A program made the position numbers and the translations under genes. Below, in pieces: positions 9,592 to 15,215 of a stretch of DNA of 16,082 nt (positions are counted from its first letter, which is position 1; every line of letters begins with the position of its first letter). The DNA is taken from contig CAMLSF010000090.1 of NCBI GenBank assembly GCA_946482615.1, positions 1 through 16,082 of the forward strand, in the 5' to 3' direction. The notes under the pieces were generated by a model. The model was not told where the DNA came from. It saw only the letters and a list, made by a program, of their open reading frames with translations, and searched no databases. Origin of the DNA: an uncultured Chromatiaceae bacterium. GTDB taxonomy: Bacteria; Pseudomonadota; Gammaproteobacteria; Enterobacterales; Alteromonadaceae.

Positions 9592-10470
9592 CACATTAAT
9601 CTGGGCTTGTTTCAGCGCTTGTTCGATTGCGCTTTGATGAATTGGTTCCAACCGGGTTAAAGGTAATCTTGCCATATCATCGGCAATTAACCCCATCTTC
9701 AGCAGTGCCCATTTACTCGGGATAGGATTGGCTTCAATAAACAACTGATGATGTAAACCTTGTAACTGCTGATCGAGCTGCTGCGCCAATTCTGTATTTT
9801 TTTCTAATGCTGCTTTTGACATTTGTGACATCAAAGCAGGCGCGACGTTAGTGGTCACCGAGATGACACCGTGGCCACCTTTTAACATAAATTCGCAGCA
9901 AGTGGCATCGTCACCGCTGAATAATAAAAAATCTGCCGGACATAAAGCCTGTAACCGGGCTAAACGAGACATAGAGCCTGTTGCTTCTTTGATGCCAATA
10001 ATGTTTGGCACCTTAGCCAGTTCTGCGACTGTCTCTGGCAACAAATCCACGCCAGTGCGGCCTGGTACATTGTATAAAATAACAGGCTTGTCTGTTGCCG
10101 CAGCAACAGCCTGATAATGCGCCAACATGCCTTTTTGCATCGGCTTGTTGTAATACGGAGTAACAGTTAAAAAACCTGCGACAGGTAAGGCAGATAAAGT
10201 CCTGGTTTTTTCGACCGCGTCTGCAGTTGAATTTGAACCGTTACCGGCAATGACTGGAATACGACCATCAACCTGAGCCAACACAGCCTGAAGGACTTGT
10301 AGTTGTTCGGCAAAACTTAGAGTCACGGACTCGCCCGTAGTCCCCATTATTACCAAAGCGTCCGTCTGATTGCTTAAATGAAAATCCACCAGACGCTTCA
10401 GGCTGTCATAGTCCACAGCACCAGAAGAATCCATAGGGGTAATTAAAGCAACAATACTTCCGCTTAACAT
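9589..10470 (-). CDS. dapA: 4-hydroxy-tetrahydrodipicolinate synthase
   Basis: A 293-residue TIM-barrel aldolase (E. coli DapA has 292) condensing pyruvate with aspartate semialdehyde, the first committed step of lysine and meso-diaminopimelate synthesis. Catalytic residues stand at the E. coli positions: Schiff-base Lys161 (GIKEAT), Thr44-Thr45 (GTTGES), Tyr107, Tyr133 and Arg138 (YNVPGRTG). The lysine feedback site differs: positions 49, 53, 56 and 84 are Val, Phe, Gln and Asp against Ala, His, His and Glu in E. coli, while Ser48, Asn80 and Tyr106 are kept. The start at 10470 has GGAG 8 bases upstream and matches the family N-terminus (MLSGSIVALITPM); an in-frame ATG 63 bases earlier only adds an unrelated tail. 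A weak promoter, TTGTGT-17-TACCAT, is possible at 10529-10501. It is divergent from gcvR. Confidence 0.97.
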   Translation of the reverse strand: MLSGSIVALITPMDSSGAVDYDSLKRLVDFHLSNQTDALVIMGTTGESVTLSFAEQLQVLQAVLAQVDGRIPVIAGNGSNSTADAVEKTRTLSALPVAGFLTVTPYYNKPMQKGMLAHYQAVAAATDKPVILYNVPGRTGVDLLPETVAELAKVPNIIGIKEATGSMSRLARLQALCPADFLLFSGDDATCCEFMLKGGHGVISVTTNVAPALMSQMSKAALEKNTELAQQLDQQLQGLHHQLFIEANPIPSKWALLKMGLIADDMARLPLTRLEPIHQSAIEQALKQAQINV

Positions 10471-10548
10471 GCTCAAGGCTCCAAAATTTTCAGGCTGCCT
10501 ATGGTAATGACGCACGACAACAAACACAAGCAAGGGACTGTCACAGAG

Positions 10549-10576
10549 GTGAAATTTACGCGAAATATGCTAAACT
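10549..10576 (+). promoter_or_regulatory. Candidate promoter of gcvR-bcp
   Basis: GTGAAA (10549-10554), a 16-base spacer and TAAACT (10571-10576), preceded by TG one base ahead, resemble a sigma-70 extended -10 promoter (4 of 6 matches in each hexamer). It lies 37 bases before the gcvR start in the 142-base divergent gap with dapA. This is pattern matching only. Confidence 0.35.
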
Positions 10577-10612
10577 TCGCAGCCGTTTTTCATTCAGAGA
10601 CATCAACTTAGC

Positions 10613-11140
10613 ATGCCACAACAATTGGTCGTCACTGCAATAGGTGCAGACAGAACAGGATTGGTCAGTCGTCTGGCACGACTGGTTACCGACTGTAATT
10701 GCAACATAGTCGATAGCCGCATGGCTATTTTTGGCAACGAGTTCACTTTTATTATGTTGTTATCCGGGGATGCCGTGGCCATCAGCCGGATTGAACATTT
10801 ATTGCCTGGTTTAGGGTATGAACTTGATCTGCTGACCATGACCAAACGTACATCAGCCCAACCTACTGCGGCTGTCAGTGCTCATTATGTGCTGGAGTAC
10901 AGAGGCAAAGATAAGGTTGGTACTTTAGGCGCTATCGCTACTTTGTTGGCAAATCATCAGATTTACATAGGGGCTTTGCGTACTGAAACCCTGACTGACT
11001 CGGAGACTCAGCAGTTGTTCAACCACTGCACTATGACAGTCCAGCTGCCACCAGGTACACAAGTTGCTCAAATCAAGCAGGAGCTTTTTGCCTTGCTTGA
11101 ACAGCTTCAGTTAACGGGGCGTTTTGAAGCTCAGTTATAA
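10613..11140 (+). CDS. gcvR: Glycine cleavage system regulator GcvR (double ACT domain)
   Basis: A 175-residue cytoplasmic protein (E. coli GcvR has 190) with two ACT domains, about 4-78 and 90-170. In E. coli GcvR binds GcvA and, without glycine, blocks activation of the gcvTHP operon; glycine relieves this. The first ACT domain is close to E. coli: VVTAIGADRTGLVSRLARLV, CNCNIVDSRMA, and EFTFIMLLSG. The second domain has the variable sequence typical of this family, and the C-terminus is shorter than in E. coli. There is no clear Shine-Dalgarno near the ATG; the best purine stretch (GAGA) is about 12 bases away, so initiation may be weak. Its place divergent from dapA and followed by bcp is the same as in E. 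coli. No gcv genes are in the window. Confidence 0.9.
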   Translation: MPQQLVVTAIGADRTGLVSRLARLVTDCNCNIVDSRMAIFGNEFTFIMLLSGDAVAISRIEHLLPGLGYELDLLTMTKRTSAQPTAAVSAHYVLEYRGKDKVGTLGAIATLLANHQIYIGALRTETLTDSETQQLFNHCTMTVQLPPGTQVAQIKQELFALLEQLQLTGRFEAQL

Positions 11141-11155
11141 ATAAAAGGAAAAACG

Positions 11156-11629
11156 ATGAACAGATTAACAGCAGGACAACAAGCACCGGATTTTAGTTTG
11201 CCCGATCAAACCGGCAAGCTTGTACAGTTGAGCGGGTTACTGAAAAAAAGCCGGGTATTGCTGTATTTTTACCCTAAAGCCATGACACCAGGCTGCACAG
11301 TACAGGCCTGTGGCTTACGTGACACTAAAGCTCAACTGGCTGATTTTAACGTGCAGGTGGTGGGGATCAGTACGGACGCCCCTGCCCGTCTGGCAAAGTT
11401 TGAACAAAAAGAGCAACTCAATTTTACTCTGCTGGGTGACGAAGACCACAAAGCAGCCGAAGCTTTTGGTGTCTGGGGCGAAAAGAAGTTTATGGGTAAA
11501 ATTTACGACGGTATCCATCGCATCAGTTTTCTGATTGAGCAGGATGGGACTGTCAGTAAAGTTTTTGATGACTTTAAAACCAGCAATCACCACGACCTGG
11601 TATTGGCTTATCTGAAAACCCCTGATTAA
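11156..11629 (+). CDS. bcp: Thioredoxin-dependent thiol peroxidase (Bcp/PrxQ)
   Basis: A 157-residue peroxiredoxin (E. coli Bcp has 156) of the Bcp/PrxQ subfamily, reducing hydrogen peroxide and organic hydroperoxides in the cytoplasm with electrons from thioredoxin. The active-site segment YPKAMTPGCTVQAC (39-52) contains the peroxidatic Cys47 and the resolving Cys52 five residues later, the intramolecular-disulphide arrangement of atypical two-Cys PrxQ enzymes. The later GVWGEKKFMGK...GIHRISFLI region is also characteristic. AAAGGAAA precedes the ATG, which is 15 bases after the gcvR stop, so gcvR and bcp are probably one transcript as in E. coli. No conventional terminator follows, only the inverted repeat at 11649-11693. 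Confidence 0.97.
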   Translation: MNRLTAGQQAPDFSLPDQTGKLVQLSGLLKKSRVLLYFYPKAMTPGCTVQACGLRDTKAQLADFNVQVVGISTDAPARLAKFEQKEQLNFTLLGDEDHKAAEAFGVWGEKKFMGKIYDGIHRISFLIEQDGTVSKVFDDFKTSNHHDLVLAYLKTPD

Positions 11630-11648
11630 TCTCCGTTAATCCTGTGAG

Positions 11649-11693
11649 AATGGATACCAGCCGCATTTTTAGTATTTTTTTCTGGTATCCATT
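11649..11693 (+). repeat. 12-bp perfect inverted repeat made of two TGGnnnCCA elements, candidate operator
   Basis: AATGGATACCAG (11649-11660) and CTGGTATCCATT (11682-11693) are perfect reverse complements separated by 21 T-rich bases. Each arm contains a smaller palindrome, TGG-ATA-CCA (11651-11659) and TGG-TAT-CCA (11683-11691), with centres 32 bp apart, close to three helical turns. It lies 19 bases after bcp and 42 bases before the sugar dehydrogenase start. The long T-run is in the loop rather than after the stem, so it is a poor intrinsic terminator. A pair of operator sites for a dimeric regulator is an alternative reading, which I favour. Confidence 0.45.
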
Positions 11694-11735
11694 ATGCTCA
11701 GTTCTATATATAACGCTCAAAAAAGGATCTGTGGT

Positions 11736-12848
11736 ATGCGTAAACTATCCCTGCTCAGTCTGATTGCGGCCCTGAGTCTGGTCACTCAGCCTCTGGTGGC
11801 TGAAACTCTTAAAACCGAAAAAGCCACTTTAAATATGCAAACTTTGTCCTCAGGTTTAAATCACCCCTGGGCTATGCAATTTTTACCTGATGGTTCTTTA
11901 CTGGTGACTGAACGTGCAGGCTTTTTGCGTTACATCAGCAAAACAGGTGAAAAAAGTGCAGCCATTCAGGGCTTACCTGCAGTGCACGCACAAGGTCAGG
12001 GTGGTTTATTAGGCCTGGTACTGGACCCGGATTTTGCTAAAAATAAAACTATTTACTTCAGTTTCAGCGAACCTCGTGATGGTGGTGTCAATGCCACAGC
12101 AGTCGCCAGCGCTATTCTGGACGGCCAGACTTTAAAACAGGTCAAAGTCATCTTCCGTCAGGCCGAAGCCATCGACAGCAATTACCACTACGGTGGCCGT
12201 TTAGTTTTTACCTCATCAGGTGAGCTTTTTATCACTATGGGCGATCGGGGCTCGCGTCGTGATGATGCCCAGAAGCTATCAGGCCACTTTGGTAAAATAG
12301 TCAAAGTCAACAAAGATGGTTCTGCCGCTGCAGGGAATCCTTTTGCAACTGTCGCAGATGCCAAAGCAGACATCTGGTCTTATGGACACCGTAACTTACA
12401 AGGTGCTGCTATTCATCCACAAACCGGTGCTTTATGGACGCATGAACATGGTCCGCAGGGTGGCGATGAAATCAATATAGCCACTGCGGGTAAAAACTAC
12501 GGCTGGCCAGTGATCACTTACGGTGAAGAATATGGCGGTGGTGTAATAGGTCAAAAAACCAAAGCAGGTTTGGAACAGCCTCTGCACTACTGGGTGCCTT
12601 CTATTGCTCCAAGTGGTATGAGTTTTTACACAGGTACACAAATCAATGGTTGGCAAAACAACCTGCTAGTCGGATCGCTGAAGTTTGGCCAACTGGTGCG
12701 TTTAGAGCTGACCGGCGATAAAGTCAGTCACGAAGAGCGTATTCGTATTGGTGCCCGTATCCGTGACGTACAAGCTGGGCCGGACGGAGCTGTGTATCTG
12801 CTGACTGACGAAGACGACGGTAAGTTATTGCGTTTATCTCCACAGTGA
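11736..12848 (+). CDS. PQQ-dependent aldose sugar dehydrogenase (YliI/Asd type)
   Basis: A 370-residue soluble quinoprotein, close in length and pattern to E. coli YliI (Asd, 371 residues), expected to oxidise aldose sugars to lactones in the periplasm using PQQ. A signal peptide ends near LVAETL (cut after about Ala22). The rest is a six-bladed beta-propeller of the glucose/sorbosone dehydrogenase family: LNHPWAMQFLPDGSLLVTER (41-60), GQGGLLGLVLDPDF (87-100), HYGGRL (151-156) with the probable catalytic base His151, GDRGS (169-173), YGHRNLQG (216-223) and EHGPQGGDEIN (237-247). The start at 11736 follows AAAAGGA by 8 bases and begins the signal peptide; an in-frame ATG at 11694 would add 14 residues ahead of it and has no Shine-Dalgarno. 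The PqqU-like receptor gene starts 16 bases after its stop. The natural sugar cannot be told from sequence. Confidence 0.92.
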   Translation: MRKLSLLSLIAALSLVTQPLVAETLKTEKATLNMQTLSSGLNHPWAMQFLPDGSLLVTERAGFLRYISKTGEKSAAIQGLPAVHAQGQGGLLGLVLDPDFAKNKTIYFSFSEPRDGGVNATAVASAILDGQTLKQVKVIFRQAEAIDSNYHYGGRLVFTSSGELFITMGDRGSRRDDAQKLSGHFGKIVKVNKDGSAAAGNPFATVADAKADIWSYGHRNLQGAAIHPQTGALWTHEHGPQGGDEINIATAGKNYGWPVITYGEEYGGGVIGQKTKAGLEQPLHYWVPSIAPSGMSFYTGTQINGWQNNLLVGSLKFGQLVRLELTGDKVSHEERIRIGARIRDVQAGPDGAVYLLTDEDDGKLLRLSPQ

Positions 12849-12864
12849 TGAGTATCCACTTTCA

Positions 12865-14913
12865 ATGAACTATTTACCTTTTCAACTGAGCGCTTTAGCG
12901 CTCAGTTTTTTTTCTGCAGCTCTTAGTGCTGCCAGCACCAATAGCGCAGAAAAAAAACAAACTCCTGATGATATGCCGGACGAAATCATAGTAGTGACGG
13001 CTCAGGGGCAACAATCCCCCTGGATGGGCAGCGCTGCAAGCAGTTTTCGGAAAAGCTTTGAGCAACAGCCATTGCAAACAGATGCTGCCAGTTTACTGCA
13101 ACATATTCCTGGTATTCAGGCCGACAGCAGAGCCAACTACGCTCAGGATAGTCGTCTAAGTGCCCGTGGCTTTGGCAGCAGAAGCAGTTTTGGCATTCGC
13201 GGTATTCGCTTATTACAGGACGGTATTCCGTTGTCGAGTCCAGACGGGCAAGGCCAGTTTAGTTCTGTGCTACTGGATCAACTAAGCTCAGTCGAAGTGT
13301 TAACAGGCCCACTTGCAGTATTGTACGGCAATGCAGCAGGTGGTGTAGTGGCAATGCAAAGCCTCTGGCCAACAGAAAACTCTGCTGCAGTGCAACTCAG
13401 CCACAGCCAGTTTGCCCGTCAGCAATTACTGTCTGCGTCCATGGCTAAGGGAGCTCATGCGACCTCATTGAGTTTAAAAAACGCAGAATTGCAAAGCCAG
13501 CGCGCGCACAGTGACGCGAAAAAGCAGCAGGCCCAGTGGCTATGGCACAGTGCTTTTGACAACGATCTAAAGCTACAACTGCGTTACGACTGGTCATATG
13601 ATCCGCTGCTGCAAGACCCCTTAGGTTTAACTGCACAGGAGTGGCAAGCCAATCCTCGTCAGACCGCAGCCAACGCCTTCGCTTTTGATACCCGTAAATT
13701 TACTAAACAACAGCAATGGAGTATGGCTCTGTCACAGGAGTTTGCCGATCAAAGCTGGCGTCTGGCAGCCTGGTTTGGCCAACGTGATGTAGGCCAGTAT
13801 TTAGGTTTTGATGGTATAGCGCCAACTTCAGCCGGTGGTGTAGTCGATTTAAACCGGCCTTATCAAGGGCTTGATGCGTCCTACAGCTGGCAACTCGACT
13901 CCCTTCGTCTGAGTCTGGGAGGCGCCCTTGAACAAAGCACTGACGAGCGCCGTGGTTATGTGAATAGTCAGGGCATTCAGGGGGAGTTACGCCGTGATGA
14001 GAAAGGCGAAGTACAGTCCGCTGATCTCTATAGTCGTTTTGTACTGGATTTAACCCCCCAGTGGCAATTAAGCGGAGGTATACGTCACTCCGAACTGGAT
14101 TTTGATGTCACTGATTTTTATATCACGACGCAAAATCCGGACGATAGCGGCTCAACCTCCTTTGGGAAAACCTCTGCGGCACTGGCTCTGAATTTAGCCC
14201 AGTCTGAACAATTGTCCTGGTATATCAGTGCCGGTCGTGGTTTTGAAACCCCAACCTTTACCGAGATGGCTTATCAGAGCAATGGCGAAGGTTTAAATCT
14301 CGGACTCAAAGAGAGCACCAACCAACAATGGGAGATAGGTAATAAGTGGCTGCTGGACAACTGGCGCTCCAGTATCGCAGTATTTTTAGTTGAAAGTGAA
14401 AATGAGTTAGTGGTGGATCAGTCCCTCGGCGGTCGCACCAGTTATCGCAATGCCAGTAAAACAAAACGCACTGGTGCTGAACTATCCGCTTTATGGTTTG
14501 CTTCTGCATCCTGGCAACATCAATGGACACTTACCCAATTAAATGCCCGTTTTACAGAGGGCGATCCTGATGGCAAGTTACTGCCTGGTGTTGCCAAACA
14601 GCAGGCTCAGTGGCAAATCAGCTGGATGCCTCTGCAAAGCAGTGAGTGGATGCTGCAGTTGGACACTCTGTATCGCGGCAAAATAGCCACCAGCGATCAA
14701 AACCTGCTCTTTGCCCCCTCCGCTACTGTTTATCACCTGAAGCTGGCAGCAGAATCGACTTTATCCGATGTGCAACTGCGCTACTGGCTGGGTGTGGATA
14801 ATCTGACAGATAAAAACTACGTTGGCGCTGTGGTGGTGAACCAGGCCAATGGCCGCGCTTTTGAACCAGCCTTGCCACGCTCCGTCTCTTTAGGGATAAG
14901 CCTGAATTTTTAG
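12865..14913 (+). CDS. pqqU: TonB-dependent receptor, PqqU (YncD)-like PQQ importer
   Basis: A 682-residue outer-membrane receptor (E. coli PqqU, formerly YncD, has about 700). After a signal peptide (about 1-23, odd in lacking Lys or Arg) come a TonB-box-like segment EIIVVTA (40-46), the plug (about 55-170) and a 22-strand-type barrel ending in Phe. Long stretches resemble E. coli YncD as I recall it: NYAQDSRLSARGFGSRSSFG, IRGIRLLQDGIP, PDGQGQ, LYGNAAGGVV, LTAQEWQANP, GELRRDE, AGRGFETPT, and NYVGAVVVNQANGR near the end. E. coli PqqU imports the quinone cofactor PQQ. Because the gene directly follows a PQQ-dependent dehydrogenase, PQQ uptake is the favoured function, inferred and untested here. 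No strong Shine-Dalgarno is seen (GATGAG is 12 bases away), so coupling to the preceding gene is likely. A terminator-like hairpin lies within codons 7-16. Confidence 0.85.
   Translation: MNYLPFQLSALALSFFSAALSAASTNSAEKKQTPDDMPDEIIVVTAQGQQSPWMGSAASSFRKSFEQQPLQTDAASLLQHIPGIQADSRANYAQDSRLSARGFGSRSSFGIRGIRLLQDGIPLSSPDGQGQFSSVLLDQLSSVEVLTGPLAVLYGNAAGGVVAMQSLWPTENSAAVQLSHSQFARQQLLSASMAKGAHATSLSLKNAELQSQRAHSDAKKQQAQWLWHSAFDNDLKLQLRYDWSYDPLLQDPLGLTAQEWQANPRQTAANAFAFDTRKFTKQQQWSMALSQEFADQSWRLAAWFGQRDVGQYLGFDGIAPTSAGGVVDLNRPYQGLDASYSWQLDSLRLSLGGALEQSTDERRGYVNSQGIQGELRRDEKGEVQSADLYSRFVLDLTPQWQLSGGIRHSELDFDVTDFYITTQNPDDSGSTSFGKTSAALALNLAQSEQLSWYISAGRGFETPTFTEMAYQSNGEGLNLGLKESTNQQWEIGNKWLLDNWRSSIAVFLVESENELVVDQSLGGRTSYRNASKTKRTGAELSALWFASASWQHQWTLTQLNARFTEGDPDGKLLPGVAKQQAQWQISWMPLQSSEWMLQLDTLYRGKIATSDQNLLFAPSATVYHLKLAAESTLSDVQLRYWLGVDNLTDKNYVGAVVVNQANGRAFEPALPRSVSLGISLNF
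12884..12913 (+). terminator. Intrinsic terminator inside the pqqU signal-peptide codons
   Basis: A perfect 10-bp stem (AACTGAGCGC / GCGCTCAGTT, 12884-12893 with 12898-12907) has a TTTA loop and leads into eight consecutive T (12906-12913). It begins 19 bases after the start of the receptor ATG and 35 bases after the dehydrogenase stop. By form it is the strongest plus-strand terminator in the window, and it works only in the direction of the operon. A ribosome initiating at the receptor ATG would cover or melt it, so it could terminate transcripts that are not being translated. Confidence 0.75.
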
Positions 14914-14919
14914 CTTTGT

Positions 14920-14953
14920 GACAGAGCTTATTGTTCAGGCAATAAGCTCTGTC
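14920..14953 (+). terminator. Long hairpin after pqqU, probable terminator or 3' end structure
   Basis: A perfect 14-bp stem (GACAGAGCTTATTG / CAATAAGCTCTGTC) with a 6-base loop starts 6 bases after the receptor stop codon. The following bases, TTCTGCTAAACG, contain few T, so termination efficiency is uncertain; the hairpin may also protect the 3' end of the message. Confidence 0.6.
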
Positions 14954-15215
14954 TTCTGCTAAACGCTATATTAATTTGAACTTCATACTTTTTTTTCTGC
15001 CAAAGACAATGAAATTAATCAGTGGCTTAACAACAATGAACAGAACCACTGTACACTCTGCTTTATCCTGACTTTGATAAACTCAACAGTGCAACCTGAA
15101 GATCTTGTATCTGATTGCTACTGTTGTGGATTTGTCAAAAAAAGCTGGGGTATGCGGACCAAGTGAATTAAAATTGCCTGTGTTTAAAGCCGGTATGACT
15201 GAGTTCAAAAAATAA
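14954..15215. other. Non-coding gap between pqqU and bepA
   Basis: The gap between the receptor stop and the bepA start is 302 bases, of which the first 40 hold the hairpin above. In the remainder I find no convincing protein gene, tRNA or repeat family. There is a T8 run at about 14990, an imperfect dyad (CAGTGG at 15020-15025 with CCACTG at 15046-15051), and AT-rich stretches that probably contain the bepA promoter, but no well-spaced -35/-10 pair that I would assign. Confidence 0.4.

Noticed and set aside
9337..9660. Plus-strand frame of 107 codons opposite bamC and the dapA end
   Set aside because: It lies antisense across two well-supported genes and shows low-complexity composition with no domain.
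15090..15167. Short plus-strand frame from a GTG with a Cys-rich stretch (CYCCGF)
   Set aside because: Only 25 codons, no Shine-Dalgarno and no recognised family; chance is the simplest explanation.
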